This document shows positions 8,665-17,688 of a stretch of 64,000 nucleotides of DNA, piece after piece. Numbering within the stretch: position 1 is the stretch's first letter; every line of letters starts with the position of its first letter. Source of the DNA: Mucilaginibacter sp. (lineage in GTDB: Bacteria; Bacteroidota; Bacteroidia; Sphingobacteriales; Sphingobacteriaceae); contig NZ_JAQBOF010000002.1 in the NCBI RefSeq assembly GCF_028288185.1, forward strand, positions 103,066 to 167,065, read 5' to 3'. The notes under the pieces were generated by a model. It was given only the letters and a program-made list of their open reading frames with translations. It was not told where the DNA came from and did not search any database. Both the position numbers and the translations under genes were made by a program.

Positions 8665-10050
8665 CTATTCAACCGCTTCATCATCGCCAATCTCAATATA
8701 TTTTTGATCCAACTGCTTATTAGCCTTAGCGCCCAAACTCTTTATTTTCTCGGCTGTCTTGGTTAAGTTGCCGTTGCCCTCAGTTAACTTGTTAATTGCA
8801 CTGTCATAAGCATTCTGGCTTAGTTTAATATTTTTGCCGATGCCTTCCATATCATTTACAAAGCCCACAAATTTATCATACATGGCTCCGCTTAAACGGG
8901 CAATTTCTAGTACGTTACGGTTTTGTCGTTCTTGTTTCCAGATACTGGCAATGGTGCGCAATGTAGCCAGTAAGGTTGACGGACTAACAATCACCACCCG
9001 CTTATCCCAGGCATCGCTAAATAATTCAGAATCTATCTGCACCGCGAAACTGAATGATGATTCGATCGGGATAAACAACAACACAAAATCCGGCGAGTTA
9101 ATCTGGTACAGATCATGGTAGTTTTTTGATGATAAACCATGCACATGGCTGCGGATAGATTCGACATGCGCTTTCGAGAATAGCTTGCGATCGTCCTCGG
9201 TCTCACAATTAACCAAGCGCTCATAAGCTATTAAAGACACTTTAGAGTCAATAATCAGGTGTTTTTCATCCGGCAGGTCTATTATAACATCGGGCTGTAA
9301 ACGGCTGCCGTCTACGCCGGTTAAACTGGCTTGCAGGCGGTACTCCTGGTCTTTCACCAGGCCCGAGCGTTCTAATACACGTTCTAAAATAACCTCGCCC
9401 CAGTTGCCTTGCTTTTTATTATCACCTTTTAGGGCTTTTGTTAGATTTTGCGCCTCATCGCTAATTTGTTTGTTTAGCTCCATTAGCTGGGTAATTACCC
9501 CTTTCATGGTATTACGCTCGGCGGCTTCCATATTGTATACCTTGTCCACCTTATCTTCAAACGCTTTCAGGTTTTCTTTAAGCGGATTTAAGATGATATC
9601 TAAATTGGTGCGGTTAACATCAATAAACTCTTTTGATTTTTCTTTCAGGAGTTTCTCGGCAACGTTCTCAAACTCCTTCTGAAATTTTTGCTGTATCTCC
9701 TGGATGCTTTTTTCCTGGTCGCCCAGTCGCTCGCGTTGTGCTTTAAATTGCTCCTCGGCTTTGGCCATACGGTTTTTTTCGGTAAGCAGTTCCTGGTTTA
9801 ATGTAGTGATAGCGGTGTCATAACGCTCGCGCTCATCCTGTAACTGTTTATCGGCTTTGTCGCGTTCTAAACCCAAACCTAATGCGCGCTCTTCGGCCTT
9901 AGCTAAAGTTATGCTTAGCGTTGCATTATCATTTTTCAATCGCGCAAACTCTTCCGCCGAAATACCATCAGCAGAGGTTGGCTTCTTTAAAAAAAGAAAC
10001 ACGGCAATTAAAAGTATTACAAGGGAAGCGAATAAAAAAGCGACAGTCAT
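8665..10050 (-). CDS. rmuC: RmuC family DNA recombination protein
   Basis: RmuC proteins limit recombination at inverted repeats and are predicted nucleases. The 461-aa sequence has an N-terminal membrane anchor (about 2-22, FLFASLVILLIAVFLFL), a long coiled coil (about 35-190) and a C-terminal PDDEXK-like nuclease domain seen in LQPDVIIDLPDEKHLIIDSK. The Asp, Glu and Lys of that stretch are the expected catalytic residues. Length is normal for the family. It lies 80 bases downstream of the PAS/HisKA gene on the same strand and may share its transcript. Confidence 0.93.
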   Translation of the reverse strand: MTVAFLFASLVILLIAVFLFLKKPTSADGISAEEFARLKNDNATLSITLAKAEERALGLGLERDKADKQLQDERERYDTAITTLNQELLTEKNRMAKAEEQFKAQRERLGDQEKSIQEIQQKFQKEFENVAEKLLKEKSKEFIDVNRTNLDIILNPLKENLKAFEDKVDKVYNMEAAERNTMKGVITQLMELNKQISDEAQNLTKALKGDNKKQGNWGEVILERVLERSGLVKDQEYRLQASLTGVDGSRLQPDVIIDLPDEKHLIIDSKVSLIAYERLVNCETEDDRKLFSKAHVESIRSHVHGLSSKNYHDLYQINSPDFVLLFIPIESSFSFAVQIDSELFSDAWDKRVVIVSPSTLLATLRTIASIWKQERQNRNVLEIARLSGAMYDKFVGFVNDMEGIGKNIKLSQNAYDSAINKLTEGNGNLTKTAEKIKSLGAKANKQLDQKYIEIGDDEAVE

Positions 10051-10130
10051 TTTGATAAAAATATTAGCAAAACGAAGGTAAATAAAAATTAGCTATGCGG
10101 TAAATTATTAATGTTTTTATAGCGGATAAA

Positions 10131-10868
10131 TTACAGGGAGGCATCAACCGTGGTGGTAGTCTCTAAGATATGGTTAAGATCATGAATAATAGCATCAAGC
10201 TTTTTGGCCGATTTTGAAATGCTCTTGAATACTGTTTTTAAATCTTCAGCATCAATAGTGCCTGCATGGCTCGCAATTTCTAACAAACCTAATATATTGG
10301 CAACGGGCACTCTTAAATTATGCGATACAACATAAGCAACTTGTTCGAGATCTTTATTGCGCTGCAATAAATCTTTCATGGTATTTTCGCGTTCTAACAA
10401 GGCCTTTTTTATCTGGGTGATGTCGCGGTTTATGCCCAGTAATCCTATCACTTTATCTACCTCGTTTTTTATTGGAACTTTGGTTGTTAGGTTCCATCTT
10501 ATTTCTTTTGTATTCTTGTCTGTAAAGTGTTCTTCTTGATTTACCAACGCATTAGAAGATCTCATAATCTCATGTTCATCCTCATGAAACCGTTCTGCAT
10601 CGCTGGCGGGATAAAAATCAAAATCTGTTTTCCCTATCATTTCCTCGGGCATCGCACAACCGGCGTTAACGGCTACGGGCGTATTGCACATTATAAAATG
10701 TCCCGTGGGGTCTTTTAAATAAATTTGATCGGGCAGGTGTTCAATAACCAGACGAAACAAATCATTCTTAGAAGAAGCCCCATAATTTTTAAGAACTCTT
10801 TCGATTAAGTGATTGTTTAGGGCATTCGACTGTTTTTCAGCACTAACCCTTTTTGATTTATTGTTCAT
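10131..10868 (-). CDS. PAS-HisKA protein without an ATPase domain
   Basis: The 245-aa protein has a PAS domain (about 36-155; HLPDQIYLKDPTGHF, GLLGINRDIT) and then a HisKA-like dimerisation helix with H183 in VVSHNLRVPVANILGL. Family members normally continue into an HATPase_c domain, but this chain stops at VDASL and only 80 bases separate it from rmuC, with no N, G1 or G2 box in any frame. It is either a natural kinase-less sensor/phosphotransfer partner or a truncated kinase. No receiver gene is adjacent; the nearest regulator is the LytTR protein at 7545. Confidence 0.85.
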   Translation of the reverse strand: MNNKSKRVSAEKQSNALNNHLIERVLKNYGASSKNDLFRLVIEHLPDQIYLKDPTGHFIMCNTPVAVNAGCAMPEEMIGKTDFDFYPASDAERFHEDEHEIMRSSNALVNQEEHFTDKNTKEIRWNLTTKVPIKNEVDKVIGLLGINRDITQIKKALLERENTMKDLLQRNKDLEQVAYVVSHNLRVPVANILGLLEIASHAGTIDAEDLKTVFKSISKSAKKLDAIIHDLNHILETTTTVDASL

Positions 10869-11074
10869 GAGTGTATATTCAAAATCAAGCTATCAATTAT
10901 TATAATAGCGCCCGTGTTTAAATACTAGTTAATAATTTGGTTTGCGGGAAAACATTATTGCTATCTAAAATAGTAATAATTAATGAAACATACGATTTGT
11001 TGATTTGTTTCTTAAAGGTTAATTTGGCGGGCCATTAAAGAAAAAACAATCAAAAGCGGGGTTTAATAAAGAAT

Positions 11075-11557
11075 TTATTTAACCGTCTCCACCCGCAAAC
11101 CAACATCACTCACCTCATGCAATGGGTTATCGCGCATGTTTTGTTCTATTTGGAAAGTGTAAGTACCTTTAGTCGGGAATTTATAATTTAACAGAAAGGG
11201 TGTTTGGTAACTATACAAATTGCCCGATCCCTGCCCTAGCCATTCACCATCGGGGTTAGCCAGTTTAAACTCATACCGCACCGCAGTTGTTTTTTTATCG
11301 GGATTGGTTTGATGTATTAATAAAAAAATGTTGGAGTACTTATAATCGCCGGTTACCCTTAAATTAAGGTATAGGTTATAAGCCTGCTGCTCATTATCTA
11401 TTTTTACCGAATATTTAATTTTATTGGTATACGCCCAATTGTTGTTAACGATCTCGGCATTCTGATCAATAACCGCATTTGGGTCTGTACAACCCGCCCC
11501 TGATAGCAATATTAAAACCATCAGGGCGGGGAATAAGTATTTTAAAGCACTTTTCAT
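11075..11557 (-). CDS. gldH: Gliding motility lipoprotein GldH
   Basis: GldH (160 aa) is a Bacteroidota lipoprotein needed for gliding in Flavobacterium, also kept by non-gliding relatives. An export signal ends at GAGC with Cys23 as the lipidation site. The mature domain is beta-rich, with YNLYLNLRVTGDYKYSNIFL and the C-terminal DVGLRVE phrase typical of the family. It begins 3 bases after the PSP1 gene stops, in the conserved order holB-PSP1-gldH. Whether this strain glides cannot be judged from this window. Confidence 0.92.
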   Translation of the reverse strand: MKSALKYLFPALMVLILLSGAGCTDPNAVIDQNAEIVNNNWAYTNKIKYSVKIDNEQQAYNLYLNLRVTGDYKYSNIFLLIHQTNPDKKTTAVRYEFKLANPDGEWLGQGSGNLYSYQTPFLLNYKFPTKGTYTFQIEQNMRDNPLHEVSDVGLRVETVK

Positions 11558-11560
11558 TGC

Positions 11561-12979
11561 TTACTCTTTTGGTGGTTCATCTCCGCCGCCACGGTTTCCG
11601 TCCGGGCGATTGGGCTTGTTTCTGTTATTATTAGGACGATTCCTGTTTCGATTAGGGTTGCTTCCCCCATCCGGCCTTGGGCCTTGTGGACGCGGTTGTG
11701 CCCCTGGGTTTGTGTTATTGTTTCCCCCCTCGGGTCTTGGGCCCTGTGGCCGTGGTTGTCCACTATTGTTAGGCTGGCCTGCAACATTTGCCGGGCGCGG
11801 CTGATTGCTGTTACCATTTGGATTATTTGGATTCGGCTTATTTTTGTTGCGGTTCTTGTTTTTCTTTTTGTTGTTATTATTGCGATTGCGTTCATCCAAA
11901 CGGGTAAGGCTATCCTGACCAACAACATTTTCGTAATCCAGCGCTTTTATCGGTTCGGTTTCAACCTCAACAAATACCAACAGGTCATCAGGCAATACAC
12001 CATCTTTGTTCATCTGTTGTATTTCTTTAACCCGTGCAAGCGGCACCGCTATCCATGATTCCTCACGGGGGTAACTAAACCACATCTGTTTTTTAAAGAT
12101 ATCTGTCTTTTGTAAACGGGCATCGCCTTTAAGGGTCTTTAAGTAATTTACATTTTCGGGGATATGCTTTAAGGCATCCATGTAAGTGTCCAGCTCATAA
12201 TTTAAGCAGCACTTTAACTTACCACATTGGCCGGCCAGTTTTAATGTGTTTAAAGATAGATTCTGATAACGGGCTGCTGATGTAGAAACCGTTTTAAAAT
12301 CAGTTAACCAGGTAGAGCAGCATAATTCGCGCCCGCATGAGCCAATGCCACCTAAACGGCTAGCTTCCTGGCGCATACCTATCTGGCGCATCTCAATACG
12401 AATGCGAAAGGTTTCGGCCATCTTCTTGATCAACTCCCTGAAATCAACGCGACCTTCGGCTGTATAGTAAAAAGTAGCTTTGCTTTTATCGGCCTGGTAA
12501 TCCACATCGCTTAGCTTCATGGATAGATTAAGGCTTAGGGCCAGCTTGCGCGCGCTATGCATGGTTTCCCATTCCATATCTTTTGCGGCCTTCCATTTAT
12601 CTACATCGGCAGGTGTTGCCCGGCGATATATTTTCTTTAAAACATCTTCCTCCTTTACACGGCGTTTAACCAATTGCATCCTAACCAGCTCGCCGGTTAA
12701 TGATATATGGCCGATGTCATAACCGCCCGTAGCGGCTTCAACAACAACTAGGTCGCCGTTTTCCAGGTAAACATTATCGGTATTTATATAGAACTCTTTG
12801 CGTGAACCCTTAAATTTTATCTCGACAATTGAAAATGGCTTATAATTTACTGGCATATCCATGTGCGACAGCCAGTCGTAAACATCTAATTTACTGCATC
12901 CGTTAGTGAGGCATGAGCCATTACTTTTGCAGCCTGCCGGCGAGCATCCGCCCCCCGTTGAGCAACTTCCACATCCCAT
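11561..12979 (-). CDS. PSP1 domain protein, RicT/YaaT-like, with a disordered Asn/Pro/Gly/Arg tail
   Basis: In Bacillus, the homolog RicT (YaaT) works with RicA and RicF in RNA maturation and carries an Fe-S cluster. This 472-aa protein starts with a Cys-rich leader (GCGSCSTGGGC), has the PSP1 core (about 40-330) and two conserved cysteine signatures, SCGRELCCS and QCGKLKCCLNYE. The last 100 or so residues are low complexity, first Asn/Lys-rich and then with a repeated PRPQGPRP(E/D)GG unit. The tail is encoded by an imperfect DNA duplication, and its overlapping alternative frame is not a gene. It sits between holB and gldH with spacings of a few bases, so it is in one operon. Confidence 0.88.
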   Translation of the reverse strand: MGCGSCSTGGGCSPAGCKSNGSCLTNGCSKLDVYDWLSHMDMPVNYKPFSIVEIKFKGSRKEFYINTDNVYLENGDLVVVEAATGGYDIGHISLTGELVRMQLVKRRVKEEDVLKKIYRRATPADVDKWKAAKDMEWETMHSARKLALSLNLSMKLSDVDYQADKSKATFYYTAEGRVDFRELIKKMAETFRIRIEMRQIGMRQEASRLGGIGSCGRELCCSTWLTDFKTVSTSAARYQNLSLNTLKLAGQCGKLKCCLNYELDTYMDALKHIPENVNYLKTLKGDARLQKTDIFKKQMWFSYPREESWIAVPLARVKEIQQMNKDGVLPDDLLVFVEVETEPIKALDYENVVGQDSLTRLDERNRNNNNKKKNKNRNKNKPNPNNPNGNSNQPRPANVAGQPNNSGQPRPQGPRPEGGNNNTNPGAQPRPQGPRPDGGSNPNRNRNRPNNNRNKPNRPDGNRGGGDEPPKE

Positions 12980-12981
12980 AA

Positions 12982-14124
12982 TTAATTCGCTATATATTGA
13001 TTCCCTTGCGGGCTTGACTTAGTTTTTAAAAAACTTATAATTTGTAAAGATACATCTAAAAATAAAATTTTAGGGTTTGCATTTCTTTCTACGTGATAAT
13101 GCGCTTTTTCAAGCTCAGCAACTATGGCGTTGTTCATAGAAATACTCATTATCGCGCTCAGTTTTTGCGCTGTTTCCAACTCGGCCGCCGGTAAATGCAC
13201 AAGTTCGCCTGCGCCGGCTATCAGCAAACAACACTCCCGAATAAAACTGATACCGTATCGTAAAAAATTCTTTTGGTTTTCGCGCCCCATTTTTGATAAC
13301 TGATCAACAAAGCCCACAAGCTCTATCCCTTTATTGGCAAAGCACAAACGCAGCCATTGCACAAATAAGGTGTGGTAGCTTTTATTTTCCTGCTGCAGCA
13401 TGACCAGCGCATCCGTTAAATTGCCGTTGCTTAAATAGGCAATTTCGGCGGCCGCATGTTCTGTTTGGTGATGATGCCCCATTAATTCGGCCTTAATATC
13501 TTCGTAACCCAGTGCCGGTATTTTTATCAGTTGCGTACGCGATAGGATGGTGTTTAATATCTGGTCCTGATTTTGGGCCACTAATAAAAACAGGGTGTTG
13601 GGTTGTGGCTCTTCAATAATTTTAAGCAGGGCATTACCCTGTTTATCTAAAAACTCAGGCAGCCAAAGTATTAATACTTTATAATCAGACTCGAACGGCT
13701 TAAAGCTTAACCTTTTAATGATCTGATGGCAATCTGCAATATTAATATTTGCTTGCTTGTTCCCTGCATCAACATAACCGCGCCATATATCCAGGTTTAA
13801 ATAGTTGTTCTCTAAAAAGGCTTGCCGCCAATTCTCGATAAAGTCTATTGACGTTTCTTTTGGCAGACCAAATGTTGGATAGGTAAAATGCAGATCGGGG
13901 TGCATCAATTTTTGATATTTGCGGCATGACGAACATTCGCCGCACGAATCATCAACCTGTTTATCTAAACAAGATAAATATTGCGCATAGGCAACCGCCA
14001 GTGCCAAACTACCCGACCCCTCTGGCCCCAAAAACAATTGTGCATGACTAACCCGGCCTTCTTTTACCGAATTGATCAGCCGTTGTTTGATGGCCGCCTG
14101 CCCTACTATGTGTTTAAACTGCAT
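12982..14124 (-). CDS. holB: DNA polymerase III subunit delta' (clamp loader)
   Basis: HolB is the stator subunit of the clamp-loader complex that places the sliding clamp on primed DNA. The ATG at 14124 gives 380 aa starting MQFKHIVGQ. The P-loop is GPEGSGSL (33-40), lacking the Lys-Thr of an active Walker A, as expected for delta'. A zinc module is formed by C52, C61, C64 and C67. LLKIIEEPQPNTLFLLV is the conserved sensor region. A longer TTG form from 14133 is less likely. It starts the holB-PSP1-gldH operon. Confidence 0.92.
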   Translation of the reverse strand: MQFKHIVGQAAIKQRLINSVKEGRVSHAQLFLGPEGSGSLALAVAYAQYLSCLDKQVDDSCGECSSCRKYQKLMHPDLHFTYPTFGLPKETSIDFIENWRQAFLENNYLNLDIWRGYVDAGNKQANINIADCHQIIKRLSFKPFESDYKVLILWLPEFLDKQGNALLKIIEEPQPNTLFLLVAQNQDQILNTILSRTQLIKIPALGYEDIKAELMGHHHQTEHAAAEIAYLSNGNLTDALVMLQQENKSYHTLFVQWLRLCFANKGIELVGFVDQLSKMGRENQKNFLRYGISFIRECCLLIAGAGELVHLPAAELETAQKLSAIMSISMNNAIVAELEKAHYHVERNANPKILFLDVSLQIISFLKTKSSPQGNQYIAN

Positions 14125-14189
14125 TTGGTGCAAAATAATAATTAGTATTGAGATGTGAGATATGTTTTAGAGATTAGTCTCAGTACATA

Positions 14190-14222
14190 ACCAAAAAAGC
14201 GCCTCAGTAGTGAAGCGCTTTA
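14190..14222 (-). terminator. Rho-independent terminator of the catalase gene
   Basis: On the minus strand AAAGCGCTTCA and TGAGGCGCTTT form a stem with a 4-5 base loop followed by a run of six T. It begins about 30 bases after the katA stop and ends before holB. Confidence 0.85.
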
Positions 14223-14249
14223 ATAACAATCTCTAAATTCTAATCACCA

Positions 14250-15743
14250 TCACGCCGGCATATGCTTCATCGTTTCCTGCAGATCAAGTTCCAGGCCTTT
14301 AGCTATAGCCATCCCTAAGCCTATATCAGCCCTAAACCAATGGCATAATTGGCGATTAACTATTTGTTCTTTCTTTGGCCCATCAATACCGCTCATGGAA
14401 TTTACAACGTTTTTGATCAAATCGTTTTTTTGACCTTGTGTCATCAGACGATATAGGTTGCCCGGTTGGGTGTAATGATCATTTTCACCCTCGGCATTGC
14501 GGTCATACCAGTCACCTACAGATGATCCAAAATCCCAGGCCGGTTCTTTATAAGCCTGGTCTGCCTCAATATTATCAAAGCTATTAGGGAAATAGTTTGG
14601 TGCCGAGCCTTGGTTGCCATCCACACGCATCTGGCCATCGCGTTCATAATTATTTACCATAAACGGGCATTTGTTTACCGGTATCTGCTCATAGTTGCCA
14701 CCCAAACGGTAACGGTGCGCATCGGGATAAGACAGGATCCGTCCCTGCAACATTTTATCGGGCGAGTAACCTATACCATCCACAACGTGGGCCGGTGCAA
14801 AGGCAGCCTGTTCCACATGGGCAAAATAGTTATCGGGATTTTCATTCAACTCTAACACACCTACATCAATCAGCGGATAGTCGCCATGCGGCCATACTTT
14901 GGTTAAATCGAATGGATTAATATGGTAGGTTGTGGCATCGGCCTCTGGCATTACCTGTATTTTCATGGCCCATTTCGGGAAATCGCCATTGTCAATATGC
15001 GTCAACAGATCATGTTGCGCAAAATCAGGGTTGTGGCCGCGCATTGCACCGGCCTCTTCATCCGTAAAGTTTTTTATACCCTGCTGGGTTTTAAAGTGGA
15101 ATTTTACCCAAAACCGCTCGTTGTTAGCATTGATCAAAGAGAATGTATGGCTGCCAAAACCATGCATGTGGCGGTAGCCATACGGCGTGCCCCTGTCACT
15201 CATCAATATAGTTACCTGGTGCAAACTCTCCGGGTTAAGTGACCAAAAATCCCACATCATAGTAGCACTTTTGCTGTTGGTGTATGGGTCGCGTTTTTGA
15301 GTGTGGATAAAGTCGCCAAATTTTTTAGGGTCCTTCACAAAGAAAACCGGGGTGTTGTTACCCACCAGATCCCAATTGCCCTCTTCGGTATAAAACTTAA
15401 TAGCAAATCCCCGCGGGTCACGCTCGGTATCAGCCGAACCCTTTTCGCCGCCCACGGTGGAGAAACGCAGGAACAGCTTTGTTTGCTTACCCACTTGATT
15501 AAACACTTTTGCGCGGGTGTATCTAGATATATCATGCGTAATGGTTAACGTACCATAAGCGCCCGAACCTTTAGCATGCACAACGCGCTCGGGAATACGC
15601 TCGCGGTTAAAGTGAGCCATTTTTTCATGCAGAATAAAATCCTGCAATAATATCGGTCCGCGGGGGCCGGCTGTCATTGAGTTTTCATTCTCGGCATACG
15701 GGATGCCCGATGCGGTAGTCAGCTTTTTCTTTGGAGTTTCCAT
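14250..15743 (-). CDS. katA: Monofunctional haem catalase (clade 3, small subunit)
   Basis: The enzyme splits hydrogen peroxide into water and oxygen in the cytoplasm. The 497-aa chain shows the distal active site at [16 protein letters not shown] with H56, the distal Asn129 in [11 protein letters not shown], and the proximal haem-ligand region in [14 protein letters not shown]. Length matches small-subunit catalases that can bind NADPH. It is transcribed away from oxyR across a 92-base gap containing an OxyR-type palindrome, so peroxide induction through OxyR is the likely control. Confidence 0.96.
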   Translation of the reverse strand: METPKKKLTTASGIPYAENENSMTAGPRGPILLQDFILHEKMAHFNRERIPERVVHAKGSGAYGTLTITHDISRYTRAKVFNQVGKQTKLFLRFSTVGGEKGSADTERDPRGFAIKFYTEEGNWDLVGNNTPVFFVKDPKKFGDFIHTQKRDPYTNSKSATMMWDFWSLNPESLHQVTILMSDRGTPYGYRHMHGFGSHTFSLINANNERFWVKFHFKTQQGIKNFTDEEAGAMRGHNPDFAQHDLLTHIDNGDFPKWAMKIQVMPEADATTYHINPFDLTKVWPHGDYPLIDVGVLELNENPDNYFAHVEQAAFAPAHVVDGIGYSPDKMLQGRILSYPDAHRYRLGGNYEQIPVNKCPFMVNNYERDGQMRVDGNQGSAPNYFPNSFDNIEADQAYKEPAWDFGSSVGDWYDRNAEGENDHYTQPGNLYRLMTQGQKNDLIKNVVNSMSGIDGPKKEQIVNRQLCHWFRADIGLGMAIAKGLELDLQETMKHMPA

Positions 15744-15783
15744 AATCTATTGATTTTAGTTACAACAAACTTCAGTAATATAT

Positions 15784-15816
15784 TTTGATAGAAAAAATCA
15801 ATAATTTATATATTTG
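15784..15816 (+). promoter_or_regulatory. Bacteroidetal promoter of oxyR
   Basis: A -33 element TTTG (15784-15787) and a -7 element TATATTTG (15809-15816) are separated by 21 bases. This matches the Bacteroidota primary-sigma consensus TTTG-N19-21-TAnnTTTG. Transcription would start a few bases downstream, inside the OxyR box, leaving a very short leader before the ATG at 15836. Confidence 0.7.
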
Positions 15817-15817
15817 T

Positions 15818-15832
15818 ATAGATTATATCTAT
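15818..15832. promoter_or_regulatory. OxyR-type operator palindrome
   Basis: The 15-mer ATAGATTATATCTAT agrees at every fixed position with the OxyR consensus ATAGnTnnnAnCTAT. A weaker half-like copy (ATAG followed by TCAAT) lies at 15788-15802. The strong box overlaps the predicted oxyR transcription start, suggesting autorepression, and lies about 75 bases upstream of the katA start codon, a position suitable for activation. Confidence 0.7.
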
Positions 15833-15835
15833 ATC

Positions 15836-16771
15836 ATGACCATAACCCAATTAGAGTACGTTGTAGCTGTTGATACTTATCGCAGTTTTGTGGCCGCTGC
15901 CGACAAATGTTTTGTTACCCAGCCCACCCTAAGCATGCAAATACAAAAGCTGGAAGATACGCTTGGCGTAAAACTATTCGACCGCTCTAAACAGCCAGTA
16001 ACGCCAACGGAGATCGGTATCGATATCATCAACCAGGCCCGCATACTGTTAGCAGAGGGTGAGAAGATAAAAGAGATCATATCCGACAGGCAAAAAGAGT
16101 TATCAGGCGAATTGAAAGTGGGTATCATCCCTACCGTAGCGCCATATATACTACCTAAAATATTACACGGTTTTATCGCAAAATATCCGCAAGTAAAGCT
16201 CATCGTATCAGAACAAACTACCGAGCAGATAGTACAGCAATTAAAACTAGGCACGTTGGATTGCGGCATATTAAGTACCCCTTTGCACGAAAGCAGCCTG
16301 ATAGAGATCCCGGTATTTTACGAAAACTTTGTGGCCTATGTGAGCAAGCACAGTAAGCTATACAAAAAGAAACATATAGACCCCGATGATATAGACATGG
16401 AAGAAATTTGGGTGCTAAACGAAGGCCATTGTATGCGCGAGCAGGTGTTAAACATTTGCCAGCGTAGACGTTCTACTCAGGGCTTTCAGCATTTTGAGTA
16501 TAATAGTGGCAGTGTTGAAACACTTAAACGCATGGTCGATCAAAACAACGGCGCTACCATACTGCCAGAATTAGCCCTTACAGACCTAACCGATAAGCAA
16601 ATGGACCGGGTACGTTACTTTAAATCGCCCGAGCCGGCACGCGAGGTAAGCATTGTTATACAACGCAATTACCTAAAACGCCGTATGATTGAAGCGCTAA
16701 AAAACGAAATACTGGAGTTTGTACCCAAACGCATGAAACACAAAAAGAAAAAAGAGGTAATGGAGTTTTAA
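15836..16771 (+). CDS. oxyR: Peroxide-sensing LysR-type regulator OxyR
   Basis: From the ATG at 15836 the protein is 311 aa. It has an N-terminal winged helix-turn-helix (about 1-60; TQPTLSMQIQKLEDTLGVKL) and a substrate-domain-like sensor region. Within NEGHCMREQVLNICQRR, C199 and C208 fall at exactly the positions of the redox pair of E. coli OxyR. C199 reacts with peroxide and forms a disulfide with C208. An upstream TTG at 15785 would extend the protein but would overlap the promoter and operator, so I reject it. It is divergent from katA and followed at once by a 30-base perfect palindrome. Confidence 0.95.
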   Translation: MTITQLEYVVAVDTYRSFVAAADKCFVTQPTLSMQIQKLEDTLGVKLFDRSKQPVTPTEIGIDIINQARILLAEGEKIKEIISDRQKELSGELKVGIIPTVAPYILPKILHGFIAKYPQVKLIVSEQTTEQIVQQLKLGTLDCGILSTPLHESSLIEIPVFYENFVAYVSKHSKLYKKKHIDPDDIDMEEIWVLNEGHCMREQVLNICQRRRSTQGFQHFEYNSGSVETLKRMVDQNNGATILPELALTDLTDKQMDRVRYFKSPEPAREVSIVIQRNYLKRRMIEALKNEILEFVPKRMKHKKKKEVMEF

Positions 16772-16800
16772 TAAGAACAATTACCGGTAATTGTTCTTAT
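16771..16800. repeat. 30-base perfect palindrome at the end of oxyR
   Basis: The left arm ATAAGAACAATTACC is mirrored exactly by GGTAATTGTTCTTAT, with no spacer, and the palindrome begins on the last base of the oxyR stop codon. A hairpin with a CCGG loop can form on either strand. No T-run follows on the + strand, so it is not a classical terminator, though it may still end or stabilise the transcript. Confidence 0.85.
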
Positions 16801-16825
16801 ACCGTAACACTTCTAAGTTTTAACT

Positions 16826-17620
16826 ATGTATTTTATTATCGTAATCCCTGTAATTTTAATTATCGCCTGGGTTGTTTTTCGTAAAAGGGGCAAAGCCATG
16901 CCAGCCGGGTTCCAAAAGTTAGATGCACCTTTACGGTTATTGCTTGACGCTAATATTAATTACTACCACAGGCTGGGAAAGAGGGAACGCAAGCGGTTTG
17001 AAGGGCAAATTGCCGCGTTTTTGCAGTACGTAAATATAGAAGGGGTGGGTACTGATATTACCGATCTGGACCGGGTATTGATAGCCTCAAGCGCCATTAT
17101 ACCAGTATTTGGTTTGGGCGATTGGGAATACAGCAATTTAACCAACGTAATACTTTACCCGGATACCTTCGACCACGAGTACCAATTTGAAGGTGGCAAT
17201 CGCAACATACAAGGGATGGTAGGCACCGGTTATATGAACGGTCAGATGATCTTATCGCGGCCAGCCTTGCTAAAAGGTTTTTCACCTATATCGGGTAAAG
17301 AAAATACAGCTATACATGAATTTGTGCACCTGGTTGATAAATCAGACGGCGCTACCGATGGCGTGCCCGAACAATTAATGGAGCATGAATACGCCGCCCC
17401 GTGGCTTAGCTTAATGCACCAGGAAATGCATCGTATAAAAGAGGGCAAATCAGACATTAACCCTTACGCCATTACCAACGAAGCCGAATTTTTAGCCGTT
17501 GCTGCCGAATACTTTTTTGAAAAACCCGATCAGTTTCAGCAAAAACACCCCGAGCTCTATTTGCAGTTAAGCCGGATATTCAGGCAGAAACCGGCAAAAG
17601 GCAACTGGTGGCATAAATAA
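16826..17620 (+). CDS. mtfA: M90 zinc peptidase, MtfA-like
   Basis: E. coli MtfA is a zinc peptidase that also binds the repressor Mlc. This 264-aa protein has an N-terminal membrane-spanning helix (about 2-18), which E. coli MtfA lacks, and then the M90 core with HEFVH (H164, E165, H168) as the zinc/catalytic motif and EYAAPW and NEAEFLAVAAEYFFE downstream, the latter supplying the third ligand region. The core is therefore probably membrane-tethered. It is preceded by oxyR and followed by a sulfatase with its own promoter-like element. No mlc homolog is near, so the physiological partner is unknown. Confidence 0.88.
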   Translation: MYFIIVIPVILIIAWVVFRKRGKAMPAGFQKLDAPLRLLLDANINYYHRLGKRERKRFEGQIAAFLQYVNIEGVGTDITDLDRVLIASSAIIPVFGLGDWEYSNLTNVILYPDTFDHEYQFEGGNRNIQGMVGTGYMNGQMILSRPALLKGFSPISGKENTAIHEFVHLVDKSDGATDGVPEQLMEHEYAAPWLSLMHQEMHRIKEGKSDINPYAITNEAEFLAVAAEYFFEKPDQFQQKHPELYLQLSRIFRQKPAKGNWWHK

Positions 17621-17652
17621 TTTTCAAGGCGCCTCATAACCGCATAATTATA

Positions 17653-17660
17653 TAGATTTG
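17653..17660 (+). promoter_or_regulatory. Putative -7 element of the sulfatase gene
   Basis: TAGATTTG matches the bacteroidetal -7 consensus TAnnTTTG and lies 28 bases upstream of the start codon. I see no clear TTTG at the -33 position, so the assignment is tentative. Confidence 0.4.
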
Positions 17661-17688
17661 TATCATCACTATATAACATAAACCTGTT

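Noticed and set aside
11554..11928. 124-codon frame, rich in Thr and Arg, on the minus strand
   Set aside because: It is the out-of-frame reading of the repetitive tail of the PSP1 protein; the PSP1 frame has clear homology.
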